Of a DNA stretch of 64,000 nucleotides, positions 45,249 through 59,517 are shown piece by piece. The stretch's first letter is position 1. Every line of letters starts with the position of its first letter. The position numbers were made by a program, and so were the translations under genes. Source of the stretch: Allacma fusca. Its lineage: Eukaryota > Arthropoda > Collembola > Symphypleona > Sminthuridae. A model generated the notes under the pieces. The model was not told where the DNA came from. It worked only from the letters and a program-made list of their open reading frames with translations, and did not search any database. The stretch lies in the NCBI GenBank assembly GCA_947179485.1, contig OX359246.1, positions 28,148,001 to 28,212,000 on the forward strand. The letters run 5' to 3'.

Positions 45249-46136
45249 CTCAATACGTGAGCTCCTGCTCGAAAGCACTCATCGAGTCCGAAGGACGTAA
45301 TTTTTGATTTATAAACAGCTTGAACAATGGTTTGACGCTAAACGTGCAAGCATGCTTCACAATGCTTAACCATAGGACATACTATAGCATATGCAGAGTT
45401 GACCAAATGAAAATGTCCTACGTTTTATGTCTGCCCGTTTGAAAATTCCCTGAGAATGCCAAAAGTACCGATGAAATGCCAAAAAAGCCCAACTTTCAAT
45501 TGCATTTTGGGCAATTTTGGCAAGCATTTAGAGCGTATTCGATTGTTTGTAAATAAATTTTATGCACCGCTCTTTTTTGTAGATTTTTTTGAAATACCTA
45601 TCTTCATACCAAAATTACACATTTTACAGAATGAATTAATCGAAAACAATACAACTTGGTAACTGTTAGTTTTCCTGCATCATAGCTTCCACTGTGTATT
45701 CTTCATCTATTTCATACTCAACATCTCCTTGTTAGGGTAATAATACTACACGAAACTTTGGTTTTACCAATGTCTGCCAACTGAAGTCAAATATTATATA
45801 TATTATATATATACCCAACAGTTGTAGGATAGTTCACTAAAGGTTACAGAGAACTGTGGAAGGTAATTTGGAAATTTAATAATAACAGGTGACAACATTC
45901 GATTGAATAATTTATTTATTATATTGTACTAAGAACTCAGCGGAGACTCTGATGTGAGTCAACATCCAATTAGCTATCTGTATTAACGCACTTGATGGCT
46001 CCAACCAACGCCCTGCATATTCATGTCAGGAAAAGGTTGACCCAAGAAAAGTATAAAAGCCGAAAGGCACTGTCAACAAGGCACACTCAGTTCACTACTA
46101 CTTGTGAGTTAACAACAAGAAGAAAAATATTAAAAC

Positions 46137-47328
46137 ATGATCGGAAAGGTAAAGTGTTTAAATATTTTTGGGTCCCGAGCCTCGCGGAGAGCAATTTTTG
46201 TGGAGAATAATCTTTTGAAAAAAAGATTTTAAAATAACTGTTCTAACTGTCCTAAAGAATACAATTTCAAAAATTACTTTTCATTTTATTCAAACCTGCA
46301 TGTAACTTATAGCCCCAGAACCTCCTGTTGCGCTGAACATTTAAAAAAAAATTAATTAAAAATTTTAATTTTGTAATTTATATTGTCGTCTAGTATTACG
46401 TTGCAGCAAGACCTTCAAACGAAATAGGGATCCAGGATAAAAATAATTCAAAGAGGGCAATTACCACGAATAATATGTAAAATTTTCAACATTTGGATTG
46501 TGTTTCAGGTTGCCGCTTTCTTGGCCCTCGTGGCTGCTGCCAACGCCGGGCTCGCCCCAGCTCTTGGTTACGCTCAAGCTCCATCTGTTACCTACTCCGC
46601 TGGACCAGCTATTGCTAAGGTCGCTGCTCCAGTCGCCTATGCTCAACCAGCTTACGCTGCCTATGCTGCCCCAGCTATTGCTAAGGTCGCTGCTCCAGTC
46701 GCCTATGCTCAACCAGCCTACGCTGCTTATGCCCCAGCTGTCGCCAAGGTCGCTGCTCCACTTGCCTACGCCGCCCCAGTTGCCAAGGGTAAATTATAAA
46801 AACAAACTATAATAATAATTTTCTGAAAAAATGTAAATATTCCACTAAAATTTTTAAAATTTTTTATGTAGTAATTTTATATGTAAATTTTGGTTATTCA
46901 TAGTCGCCGTTGCCGAGCCCTTCGACCCCAACCCACAATACTCTTATGGATACTCCGTCGCTGATGCTTTGACCGGAGACTCCAAGACCGCCACTGAGAC
47001 CCGTAATGGAGATCTCGTTCAAGGACAATACTCTTTGGTTGAGCCCGATGGTGCTGTCCGTACCGTCACTTACACCGCTGATGCCATCAACGGATTCAAC
47101 GCCGTTGTTGACCGTTCTGCCCCAGCTGTTGTGAAGACCGCCGTGGCTAAGGTTGCTGCCCCAGTCGCCTATGCTCAGCCAGCTTATGCTGCCTATGCTG
47201 CCCCAGCTATTGCTAAGGTTGCTGCCCCAGTCGCCTATGCTCAACCAGCTTACGCTGCTTATGCTGCCCCAGCTGTCGCCAAGGTTGCTGCCCCAGTTGC
47301 CTACGCTCAACCAGCTTACCTCGGTTAG
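46137..47328 (+). CDS. RR-2 cuticular protein (CPR), gene 3
   Basis: Exons 46137-46148, 46509-46788 and 46904-47328; TATA box at 46052-46059. Coding sequence, introns and promoter are the same as gene 2. About 238 aa: signal peptide, Ala/Pro/Tyr repeats, RR-2 domain at about 109-168, then repeats. It lies exactly 9,813 bp after gene 2. Confidence 0.92.
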
Positions 47329-47912
47329 ATTCAGTTCCATTGAGTCTGGAATTGTTTCCTAAAATTAATATATATGACCCTTTTCTATGTATTACTTCTT
47401 TTCTTGTGTTTTCTTTCCCACTTCTTCAAATCTGTTTTCTACCATTTCTTGTACTTTTGATACATTCTGTTCCTTCTTTATTCTGTTACCCTGCGCATTA
47501 TGTATTTATCTTTTCCCGGAAGGAAAAGTGTGCATGAACTATTCCCCTATGTTTCTATAAATAAAGATTTTCATCTACAAAAGTATATCACTTTGAGTAA
47601 ATTCATTCACAAATTTTGTTGGGTACGGATATATGTATGTATGTGTAATTGGTGTCACTATGTAATGACGTGTCGCAAGTTTTGCTAGAAGAGACGCATT
47701 TATAAGGACATTTTCTTCTGTGGGACAAAGTTTGGACACATTTCCATTCCTACGAATGGATTTATCGTTAAGCGTATTTTACTGAGTCATTTTAAGTACG
47801 GCTTTTTGATTCTTGAGGCGGTGTTCATATACTTATATATATGAAGAGAGTGCACTGTACGAATGCATACATAACCCAAGATTGGTGAAAAACACAATGT
47901 AATGTTACGCGT

Positions 47913-48287
47913 TCAGATATTATCTGCGTTGATTTTAATGGGAGGAAAATTTGCCTGAGTATATATGTACATATAATCAATAATAAGAGCAAGTATGATT
48001 GCAAACTGTTGGAAGCTTCTGTCGCTCGTCAGTATGAGGATAATTGTCTGTGGTTGTGGCACACATAACTTATCGTACTCGTAGTGCTGGCGCTTGAGAG
48101 CAAAGTAAGAATAACTGATGAGAGTCACGGAAAGGAATGCATTAACGAAGACGATAACTGCAAACGCCAGTCACTCTTTTTGGGCTGCTCCTTTGGACAA
48201 TCCCGTGCTTAAGCAGGAACGGTAGTAATACATGCTCAGTGCAAAGATGATTATTAATCCAATTACTATGGTCATGTTTGTGAACAT
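47913..48287 (-). pseudogene. membrane protein gene relic with in-frame TGA, unit copy 3
   Basis: Copy of 28287-28661; internal TGA at 48171-48173. Confidence 0.5.
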
Positions 48288-48699
48288 CTATAAAATCGAG
48301 AGTCTTCGACAGGTCTGCAGGTGTGTTTTGATCATGTACATCAGTTAGTATATTAATAGAATTAAATTATTACATTTGAGACTTTCAGTATTTAAATGGT
48401 TCAACATTTTTTTTCCGGTTAAATTTTAAAAGGCATCACTAGCTCATAGGCGGATACATTTAAAAAATCATATTCTTTATAAACTTATGATGGTAAGTGG
48501 CACTCTCCAACCAAATACGAATAATTCAGGCTTACGGTTGACACAAGTAGTGGTCATAAAAAATTTCATTAAAATCGGTTCTTGAGGTTTTTGAGACAAC
48601 ATGCGGATGTACACACGGAAATACGGGTACGGAGAAGGCTGTTTTACTAGGGGGCTGACGACACCATAAAAAAGTATGGCTTTAGGATTGTAGAGCTAA

Positions 48700-49606
48700 C
48701 AGAGATGCGCATCAGCATATTAGCTACGTTACGTTACACTATTACTATAGGTTTTAAAATTGACGTTAATTATCATTACGTTACTAAGTATCGTATGCAA
48801 AATTCAGTGTTACCGTTCCGTTACCACAAATCAACTGTAATACTCCAGTGTTAGTTTTCGTTACCATTAAAAAATATAAAATAGCCGTAGCTTTCCGTTA
48901 TTGTTATTATTATGTCCGCTCGTTATAAACTAAAATATCAAACATCTAGTGACACCAGACATTCCTGGTAAGCCAGAAATGTTGCGAAAAGGCAATTACA
49001 GTTTCTCTGCAGTTCATGGTTCACCTAAAATGTGATCCACTTCCCGACTACCAAATGTTGTAATCTCGTCATTTGACCTATAATGAAATTCATCTGTATA
49101 ATTTAACTAGCCCCCGTATTCTCCACGATTTGTTTTAATTTACTAAACCCTTAATTCGTAAGCCGATCACACATCCTTTTTTGTGAGCAAAATCATGTGT
49201 ATTATGCAAGCAAAAGGGTCTATAATTTCCTATGGAAATTTGTCCTGTTTTCAATAATGTACATAAATGATAATCAGGGTGTTCACATCCAACTGAAGTT
49301 TTTAGTATATCCCCCGTTTATTTACATGCGCAGTTACTCCAAACAAATGCAATATTAGCTGCTAATGCGTCATGTAAAAATATATATGTGCAAGCGTATA
49401 TTGAATTGATAGCGCTGCGTTACGTGACAATATCGTTTTCTGTTTACACACGCTTAAACGTTATAGTTATTCCGATAAATGTTTATCACACCCTAGTTCC
49501 GTTACCGTTACGTTATTGCATTCTACAGATATATGCCGTTACGTTAAAAAACGACGTTATTGCGTTATTGTTGGGTACAAGTAACGTAACGGGCGCATCA
49601 CTGAGG
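48700..49606. mobile_element. hAT-type MITE, unit copy 3
   Basis: Copy of 29074-29980. Confidence 0.7.
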
Positions 49607-49708
49607 AGAGTTAACAGTGGGAAGTAGTTGGGTTGGGATATATCAGATGTTTATGTACATACGTACATATATAATAAATAGGAATGTGTGAGCGGACTAC
49701 ATTCCCAA

Positions 49709-52700
49709 CAAGGCTATGCAGTCTTGGACTCACAGGACAGACTGAGTGGATAAACAACAGGACTGACTGAAGACTTGGACTATGACTGATACACAGCTCT
49801 ATTTTAAAGACTGAGACTGACTGGGACTGACACAATTTAAGGCTGAGACTGACTGGGACTTGTTAGGTACACGACTGATGTTTATGTATTCAACTGATTG
49901 GGAGTTGCAATCCTCTAAACGATGTTCACTTCACATTATCCGAGCTACAATGAATGTATATTGGTGCTAGCCTTCCACCTAGCGTTGTATTTGTAAATTA
50001 AAAATCAAACGACATGCACTGTCCCTTTACGGCGAATGAATCCAAATTTAACGAGCGAAGCAGATGAAAACTGTGCCGATATAATTATTCGTGAAAATGA
50101 ATCCTGATCACCTCTTAAAACCCGGATGAAGTTTAAGCGTTTCAACCCGAGTTTCTACATCAGGAAAACAAATGGGTAAGTCTAGGAGATTATTTGTTTA
50201 CACTCACGAAAATTAAATTTAAATTAGGAAGTTACATTTCATTCATTGCGCATTTTGAATTTGGCAACCTTGGTCTAGTTTCACCTCAGTCTACTTTTTC
50301 ATTCCATTTCAGTTTTAAATTGCAATAATTAATTATAGTTTTTTAAATTCTTGAATTCCTGTAGAATATACTAGGATGCATCAACCAAATATTACGTCAT
50401 TCTTGAAGAGACGCGAGAGAACTGATTTACAAGGTAAGGTACTAGCTAACTGATTTATAATATGAGCTATCTTATTTTTTATCTAAATTCAAAACATGAT
50501 ATCTTAAAATTTAAGTTTACAATGACTCCGGTGGACGTGAGCTAAATCAGAGTAGTCAGTACCTAGCACAATCCAGTTTTCTAACAGACGAAATTCCCAA
50601 TAAAGTTACGGACGAAATTTCTGGTAAGATTTAGTTTTTGATGTTACGGTTCTAGAGCTTTGCTCATTAAAAGGAACCAATTATAATTGGTTGAATCGAA
50701 TTAATTGTTTCTGAGCAAGTCTAGTACATCATTAACCGAACATACACTGGGGTGCAATGATAACGGAACAGCGGTGATTAAATTCTTTCAATGACGTTAA
50801 TGACGTCAGAAGGGTTCGAATTAAAAAATATTCGATGGCATATTGTTGAGAACTTAATGGCGTTCCCTTGACATGCTTATAATTTGCAATAGCGCCATTA
50901 GTAAATTTTAGGCGGGCTTCGATGTAAACAAAGTCCAAAATAGCCCTTGCATAAGTGATGGAACACGACTGACTATGGTACAATCTGAGATGGATAACTA
51001 AAGGTACGTAATTTTATTTTAATTAAAATAAAGCACAAACACATGTTAGTGCCTTTTAGAATTCCCTTATCCACATATTGGTCAATATGTAACCGCAAAG
51101 AAAGGAGATTCCAATACCGGTGAGAGAGCTAGTGATCGAGAAGTGGAGGAACTACGGTAAAGATCCTCCAACGTATAGGCAGATTGCCAAAGAGGTCCGC
51201 CTAAGACCCACAACGGTCTTCAACACTATTAAAAAATACAAGAACACTGTTATCGTCGAAAATCGTATAATCTAATACTATATCTTATAATACAATGTTT
51301 TTCACATTCACAGAGATTCCACATAAGCTTTAGTCATGTTTTAAAATTATTGCCGAATGATTTTGAAATAGTAAAAAGTAAGTAAGATATTTCAAATTAC
51401 TTTTAATGTCTAACATTCTTGAGAATTTTGAAACCATATAAAAAATTTCGCTTAGTAATTTTTATAAAGTGACATGTAAAACCTGATAAAAATTAACTAG
51501 AACTAATTCTGATTAGCCGACGAATTAAGTTCAATATGGCTGCTCAAACCTTTGTGGTAGCACTTAACGGGAATACTTTTTTGGACATCCGTAGTAAATG
51601 TTGGCACTAATTTAGTACCACATATTTTTCCTTGCAAATCTATAGCGCTTTGAATCAACGCAATTTATTTTTTGTTTCAGAACAAGGCGACACCGTTGAA
51701 GTTTTTTTGTAACAGAGTCGGCCGTACCAGGGGCAGAGAATGGAGCAGAACAGGCAGTGTCGACACCACTTTAAAACATTGACCATTCTGAATCTAAGTG
51801 ATTGTAATTATTGTCAAAAGCGATTCAAGACAACTAATGCTACTAATGTCAAGAGGCATTTACGAATTTGCAAGCCGGATGTAAGCAAGGATGTGGGAGG
51901 GAAAGACATACCAGCACCCAATTTGGCAAGAACTTTTAAACCTCTATCAGCGGTATCTTTCAGCTAGTATTATCCGCGTAACCATCCAAAGCAATCGAAA
52001 AAATCTAGCTTTTCTAGCCGGAGGTACATCAGAAGCAAAACGTCTTCTTCAAAGCCTCGAATTTATTTGTATTCATATAGCAGATCCTAAGCTAAGGGTC
52101 CCAAATTATCGCACAGTAAATTCTGACATTAAAAATTTGTGGCTATTAGTAAAAGCCACATTGAAAAGCTAATAAAACCTATCCGCAGAATGACAATTTC
52201 TTCGGATATCTGGTCAAAGAAGGGTCAAGTGAGCAGCTATTTAAATTATTGCAACATTTTATTGTGATAAACTGAAGAGAAAGGTTGAAGTAGTTTTGTC
52301 GGTTTCCTAGATTGAATCGGTTAGTCACACAGCGAAGGACATCGTTTGAGAAATGAAAGACGTTATTGCGAAATATGATATCCAACCGCAACAGGTCTGG
52401 CGCTGCATGACAGATGGTGCCTCAAAAATGATTGCTGGTCATCGTCTAAGGAGTCCTGTCTTTAATCAAAAACCTCAAGCAACATCTGTCACTGAAGCAG
52501 GAATTACCAATGAAGTTTTTGCATGATTATGGAATTGATGAAATCACAAGCGATTCACACGATATTTTGCAAGAAGTGTCAGTAATCCAGGAAAGGCATC
52601 GTTTGTCCGATTGTGAATTGCCAAATCGTGATGCGCATATTGATTTTCACGGCTGGTATCGGACACTGACTTGTTTCATACATAAATTACTGCGTTGTGT

Positions 52701-55061
52701 GAGTGTCTGTAAGACAAGCTTTTCGGCAAAAAAGATCCAACCTGTCATTAAAAAGGCGTGAACTTGTTTCTTTCTGTGAAACTCGGTGGAATTACATTTT
52801 AAATGTATTTACACGCCTATTAAGGGTTAAGCAAGAACTGATTGATATCATAACTCCGCTAAAGAAAGACAAGTATATTATCACTGACGTCGAATGGGAG
52901 CAAATTGAAACAATTACGGGATTTCTAAAACCATTCATTGAATTCGCGAATACTAATTCCAAAGTGCAGGACGTAGTTTCAATAGAAGTAATTGTAACAA
53001 TAATTCACTTGTACTAGAATCTTGATGCTTACGAACCTGATGTATTTTTGGATAATTTTAGTCAGTCAATTAAATTAAAACTAACAGGAAAACTTTCGCA
53101 CTGGTTTCTCGAAAAATTCAAGCAACCATTAGAAGAAACATGTATATGCAACTTTGTTAGATCCTCGGTATAAATGCTTCTTACCAGAAGAAAAACAAAA
53201 CCTCGCAAAAATATGTATAATTAAAGCGTTCAATAGTGTGCTGAATGAGTCTCAATCAGATCTTACGACTATTCCCGCCCAGCAACCTTCACAGAGTAGA
53301 TTGCGAAAATCCAGTGGTTTACCACTACTCTCTGGCATTAAATCTTCAGTTCTACTTGCACGATCAACAATTTCACAGACAACTCTAGATCCATTCAAAA
53401 TAGAATTAAAGAAATATATGGAGTCAGTAGAATGTGACGAAATTGAAGAACGCTATAATGTTCTGAACTTTTGGGAAGGTATGAAGTATCAGTTTTCACT
53501 CCTTTTACCCCTTGCATTGGACACTTTATCGATTCCATCTTCCACAGCCAATGTAGAGTGTATGTTTTCTACCGCTGGAAGCTTATCCACAAGAAGGCGT
53601 TACAGTTTGGAAGGGGAAAACCTCGAAGACAAGGTTTAGTTAACTAAAAATAAGCAGTTGTTGGAAGAAAGTTTAAAAAATGCGAGTAGTCAGTAGCTAG
53701 CTTTACTAATATTTGTAGCTAGTTCACAGGAGTGTAATATATAATTGTACTAGTTATTTAGTTACAATTGAAATGAGTATATTTTGTAGATCTTTGCAAT
53801 GTTAATTGTGATTTTATTTTAAGGTTTGTTACATTACAAGGATTAAAAACAGGTTACATATTCACGATTGGGAATTGTAAATTTCGCTTCATATAATCCC
53901 AAAACTGTTTTTAGGACGGCGTCAGTCCCCTTGTAAGATAGTTTTGTCCGTGGGTCCGTATGTCCTTCAGTTTTCCTCCGAAACTGTATAACCAATTTCG
54001 TTCACTTTTTAACATTGTTTATGCAGGAAACTCGTATGAGTTCGTTATTTATTGAAATCGTGGTCGTGTTCGTGTGTAAACCAATTAAATATGTACTTCC
54101 GGCACTTTTCCTTCAAAATTGCTCATTTAGATTGTGTTCAAATTTTTTGTGAGCATTCTTTTTTCCAATTAGCTAAATGATTTTTTTATTGGTTGAAATC
54201 AGTCCTCGTGATAGTAAGCAACAAAATTAAATGGAACAAAATCTTTTTTTCTCCCGAACTGTTCCACCGATTCTAATGAAATTTTTATATACCAGTTCAT
54301 ACTAGCACCACTATTTGTTTAAATTATGAAAGCATTTTTTTAAAATTTGTAGCGTGCATTTTTTAAATGAATTCAGCATTATACAAAGGAGAAATGGCTG
54401 AAGCTGACGCAGTCCTACGCGACAGATTTAAATAATCGTGGAGCGATGATTTTTGAAAATTAATTTTGATTCTCGATTATAGCAAATTTCAAACGTTGTT
54501 TGCAAATCTATTAGACGGCCAATACAATATGGCAATACGGCCTATGCAATAGTATTTCGTTGAATATCTCTATCAGGAGCGGCATTAAAAGGAATGTGAA
54601 GAGATGTTGTCAAAAGCTATGACTGGTATGCAAATTGTTTGACGTGATAAATTAATTATTGCTGTTCAAAAAATTTGGATTTTTTTTTTACCATTCTCAT
54701 ATTCAATCATTTTGTGTTACAGTCAACATGGTTCAAATAGAAAAGCATGTTCTTTTCCCGAATTATTTATTAAATTTCTAGCACACAATTGGTTGTAAAA
54801 TTAGAGTTCGAAAATTAATGAAATATTCGAAATTGAGATCACTAAAATGCGTATTCTCAAACTTGTAGTACTCTTGTGGTCTTAAATGCACATGGAATAC
54901 ATAATTGACTGACTGAGACTTTTACTAAGGACTTTTGGTGAGACTGAGACTGGTAGGGACTGATAAACCGATACAATAAGACTGAGTGGACTGACTGATA
55001 CAATTCTACTTGCGACTGTTAGAGGACTGTGACTGATCAAACCAAAGACTGCTTAGCCTTG
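49709..55061 (+). mobile_element. hAT-family transposon, unit copy 3
   Basis: Copy of 30083-35435, carrying the one base change at 54342 and the same nested fragments (exons 50376-50623, HTH fragment 51108-51275). Confidence 0.75.
51740..53639 (+). pseudogene. hAT transposase, frameshifted, unit copy 3
   Basis: Same breaks as in the other two copies. Confidence 0.85.
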
Positions 55062-55949
55062 CTCAATACGTGAGCTCCTGCTCGAAAGCACTCATCGAGT
55101 CCGAAGGACGTAATTTTTGATTTATAAACAGCTTGAACAATGGTTTGACGCTAAACGTGCAAGCATGCTTCACAATGCTTAACCATAGGACATACTATAG
55201 CATATGCAGAGTTGACCAAATGAAAATGTCCTACGTTTTATGTCTGCCCGTTTGAAAATTCCCTGAGAATGCCAAAAGTACCGATGAAATGCCAAAAAAG
55301 CCCAACTTTCAATTGCATTTTGGGCAATTTTGGCAAGCATTTAGAGCGTATTCGATTGTTTGTAAATAAATTTTATGCACCGCTCTTTTTTGTAGATTTT
55401 TTTGAAATACCTATCTTCATACCAAAATTACACATTTTACAGAATGAATTAATCGAAAACAATACAACTTGGTAACTGTTAGTTTTCCTGCATCATAGCT
55501 TCCACTGTGTATTCTTCATCTATTTCATACTCAACATCTCCTTGTTAGGGTAATAATACTACACGAAACTTTGGTTTTACCAATGTCTGCCAACTGAAGT
55601 CAAATATTATATATATTATATATATACCCAACAGTTGTAGGATAGTTCACTAAAGGTTACAGAGAACTGTGGAAGGTAATTTGGAAATTTAATAATAACA
55701 GGTGACAACATTCGATTGAATAATTTATTTATTATATTGTACTAAGAACTCAGCGGAGACTCTGATGTGAGTCAACATCCAATTAGCTATCTGTATTAAC
55801 GCACTTGATGGCTCCAACCAACGCCCTGCATATTCATGTCAGGAAAAGGTTGACCCAAGAAAAGTATAAAAGCCGAAAGGCACTGTCAACAAGGCACACT
55901 CAGTTCACTACTACTTGTGAGTTAACAACAAGAAGAAAAATATTAAAAC

Positions 55950-57141
55950 ATGATCGGAAAGGTAAAGTGTTTAAATATTTTTGGGTCCCGAGCCTCGCGG
56001 AGAGCAATTTTTGTGGAGAATAATCTTTTGAAAAAAAGATTTTAAAATAACTGTTCTAACTGTCCTAAAGAATACAATTTCAAAAATTACTTTTCATTTT
56101 ATTCAAACCTGCATGTAACTTATAGCCCCAGAACCTCCTGTTGCGCTGAACATTTAAAAAAAAATTAATTAAAAATTTTAATTTTGTAATTTATATTGTC
56201 GTCTAGTATTACGTTGCAGCAAGACCTTCAAACGAAATAGGGATCCAGGATAAAAATAATTCAAAGAGGGCAATTACCACGAATAATATGTAAAATTTTC
56301 AACATTTGGATTGTGTTTCAGGTTGCCGCTTTCTTGGCCCTCGTGGCTGCTGCCAACGCCGGGCTCGCCCCAGCTCTTGGTTACGCTCAAGCTCCATCTG
56401 TTACCTACTCCGCTGGACCAGCTATTGCTAAGGTCGCTGCTCCAGTCGCCTATGCTCAACCAGCTTACGCTGCCTATGCTGCCCCAGCTATTGCTAAGGT
56501 CGCTGCTCCAGTCGCCTATGCTCAACCAGCCTACGCTGCTTATGCCCCAGCTGTCGCCAAGGTCGCTGCTCCACTTGCCTACGCCGCCCCAGTTGCCAAG
56601 GGTAAATTATAAAAACAAACTATAATAATAATTTTCTGAAAAAATGTAAATATTCCACTAAAATTTTTAAAATTTTTTATGTAGTAATTTTATATGTAAA
56701 TTTTGGTTATTCATAGTCGCCGTTGCCGAGCCCTTCGACCCCAACCCACAATACTCTTATGGATACTCCGTCGCTGATGCTTTGACCGGAGACTCCAAGA
56801 CCGCCACTGAGACCCGTAATGGAGATCTCGTTCAAGGACAATACTCTTTGGTTGAGCCCGATGGTGCTGTCCGTACCGTCACTTACACCGCTGATGCCAT
56901 CAACGGATTCAACGCCGTTGTTGACCGTTCTGCCCCAGCTGTTGTGAAGACCGCCGTGGCTAAGGTTGCTGCCCCAGTCGCCTATGCTCAGCCAGCTTAT
57001 GCTGCCTATGCTGCCCCAGCTATTGCTAAGGTTGCTGCCCCAGTCGCCTATGCTCAACCAGCTTACGCTGCTTATGCTGCCCCAGCTGTCGCCAAGGTTG
57101 CTGCCCCAGTTGCCTACGCTCAACCAGCTTACCTCGGTTAG
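55950..57141 (+). CDS. RR-2 cuticular protein (CPR), gene 4
   Basis: Exons 55950-55961, 56322-56601 and 56717-57141; TATA box at 55865-55872; poly(A) signal at 57369-57374. Same coding sequence as genes 2 and 3. It is the last gene of the array: its 3' flank beyond 57284 belongs to an older, diverged version of the unit, so its 3' UTR differs from that of genes 1-3. Confidence 0.92.
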
Positions 57142-57154
57142 ATTCAGTTCCATT

Positions 57155-58335
57155 GAGTCTGGAATTGTTTCCTAAAATTAATATATATGACCCTTTTCTA
57201 TGTATTACTTCTTTTCTTGTGTTTTCTTTCCCACTTCTTCAAATCTGTTTTCTACCATTTCTTGTACTTTTGATACATTCTGTTTCTTCTTTATTCTGTT
57301 ACCCTGCGCAGTATTTATCTTTTCCCGGAAGGAAAAGTGTGCATGAACTATTCCCTTATGTTTCTATAAATAAAGATTTTCATCTAGAAAAGTATATCAG
57401 TTTGACTAAATTCATTCACAAATTTTGTTGGGTACGGATATATGTATGTGTGTGTAATTGATGTCAGTATGTAATGACGTGTCACAAGTTTTGCTACAAG
57501 AGGCGCATTTATGAGGACATTTTTTTCTTAGGGACAAAGTTATTTGGACGCATTTCCATTTCTATGAATGGATTTATCGATTAGCGTATTGTATTGAGCG
57601 TTATTATAGCATATGGCATTTTAAGTAACACATTTTGATTCTTGAGTCAGTGCTCCTATACATTAAATGAAGAGAGTACTGTATGAATGCATATATACAG
57701 AACCCAAGATTGCTAAAAAACACGAGGTCATGTTACGCGTTCGGATATTATTTGCATTGATTTTAATGAGAGCAAAATTTGCCAGAGTATACATACCCAC
57801 ATGCATATAATCAATAATAAGATCAAGTATGATTGCAAACTGTTGCAAGCTTCTGTCACTCGTCAATATGAGGAGAATTGTCTGTGGTTGTGGCATACAT
57901 AACTTATCGTACTCGTAGTGCTTGCGTTTGAGAGCAAAGTAGAAGTAACTCATGAGAGCCATGGAAAGGAATGCATTAACGAAGACGATGACTGCAAAAG
58001 CCAGTCACTCTTTTTGGGCTGCTCCTTTGGACAATCCAATGCTTAGCAAGAATGGTAGTAACGCATACTGAATGCAAAGATATATGATTATGAATCCAAT
58101 TACTATGATCATGTTCGTGAACATCCAAAAAATTTAGAGTCTTCGACAGGTCTGCAGGTGTGTTTTGGTCATGTACATCAGTTAGTATTTTAATAGAATT
58201 AAATTATTACATTTGAGCCTTTTAGTATTTAAATGGTTCAAAATGCTTCATCCGGCTAAATATTAAAAGGCAACACTTGTTCATAGGTGGTTGCATTTAA
58301 AAATCACATTCTTTATAAACTTCTGATGGCAATAA
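57155..58335 (+). repeat. older, diverged copy of the unit's CPR 3' flank
   Basis: Matches 27716-28870, with substitutions and small indels starting at 57285. It shares GGTCTGCAGGTGTGTTTTG and the membrane-protein relic. The match ends near 58335, where about 2.8 kb of unrelated sequence begins. Confidence 0.85.
57663..58124 (-). pseudogene. membrane protein gene relic, diverged copy, same in-frame TGA
   Basis: ATG at 58124, TGA at 58005-58007, then open down to 57663. Compared with the unit copies it has about fifteen substitutions, roughly half synonymous, in the part after the TGA. It has one extra codon and altered residues in the first helix (FIIIYLCIQYALLPFLLS). The frame is kept on both sides of the TGA. 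Confidence 0.5.
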
Positions 58336-59073
58336 GTGGTGCCCTTTAAATTTTATCAACGAGATTTTAAGGGCGAATTGACATAGCATTTCATTATTTT
58401 AATGATACGTTTTGCATTATGTGGTTTGTGTTACGATAACTTTTCATTCGTACACACCCCAAAAATGAAGCAGAGACTTGGGAATAGAAATGATAATCCC
58501 TGTGATTGCCAACCCAATGAAAGTTGTAAGTAGCATCTACTTGGATACAATTGAAGTTTGGAATTATGTTTCTAGTTTTAATGTTAATTAACACATTTTA
58601 ACCATTGTAATATTTATGTCATTAGTATATATGTACATAGAGGGAGTCAAACCTCGGACCAAAATTTTGGTTACTATTCTTATTACAAGATAGTTAAAAC
58701 AACATTTGGTATGTTTGAATTTATGGGGCACAATACTTGGTCAGTCTAGGCTCCGCCAATCTTTGAGCTTTGGCATAAAAATTTGGTTATTTTCATCAAA
58801 TTTTGGCTACTCATAAGACCAAAATTGGACACCTCAAATCAAATCTGACCTACTAAGTTCCAATTACAGATAATCACACTAAATTTACTGATTACCGCTG
58901 TGGGTAATCTGCTTTTTAAAAACTTTTAACAGAGGACTAGGCATTCCTATATATTGACGATGCTGGTGGCTAAGAATGAATAAAGTGTGAATAGTCCCAG
59001 GGAAAATTTAACGTGATTTCTGTTGATGTTATTTCAGATTAAAAATGTAAACCCTCAGAAAGAAAAGTGATGC
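58336..59073. other. non-coding
   Basis: No gene or known repeat. A few AAATTTTGGTTA-type motifs occur near 58660-58830. Confidence 0.45.
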
Positions 59074-59517
59074 TTGGCAACTTTTTCAATGCTGAGAGTG
59101 TCCAAAACTTATTTCGAGATTTCTGGGTGGCATTCCAACACAACGTGTGTACATTGTAAATATATTTTTATGAACCAAAAAATATCAGTATGTGTTTCAA
59201 GTGTAAGTACAGTTTATATAGGAGGGTTATCGTACATTTTAGATAACCTGATAAGTCAAACCTGTCATATTTTCAAACAATATTTTGTTAGCAAAATCGC
59301 CTATGAGTTCAACAAAGGAGCTGTTGATAGAAGTTCGCAGGAAAGCATTGTGAAAACCATTGAATCTGTTGTTCAAAATTATCAAATGCAGTTGTCCACA
59401 GGATCTGTAACGAAGGATTCGTTCATACATGGGCATCCTCACGAGGGAATGAGGGATGGCTCTGTCTCGCTATATAACGCCCTCGCTCTCACAAACTGCG
59501 AGGGTGATGGTGAGTAG
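59074..59517 (+). other. 147-codon open frame, coding status uncertain
   Basis: The second half (YFVSKIAYEFNKGAVDR, then SIVKTIESVVQNYQMQ) looks amphipathic and protein-like; the first half does not. No domain recognised, no splice partner found. It ends in a CCCTCGC/GCGAGGG inverted motif that may belong to a transposable element. Confidence 0.2.

Larger units (their letters stand above)
37529..47341 (+). repeat. 9,813-bp tandem unit, copy 2
   Basis: Identical to copy 1 wherever I compared them outside the diverged gene 1 end. Same content and order. Confidence 0.95.
47342..57154 (+). repeat. 9,813-bp tandem unit, copy 3
   Basis: Same as copies 1 and 2 apart from one base seen: A at 54342, where the others have T (34716 and 44529). 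The unit then continues identically for about 130 bp past its end (57155-57284) before diverging. Confidence 0.95.
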
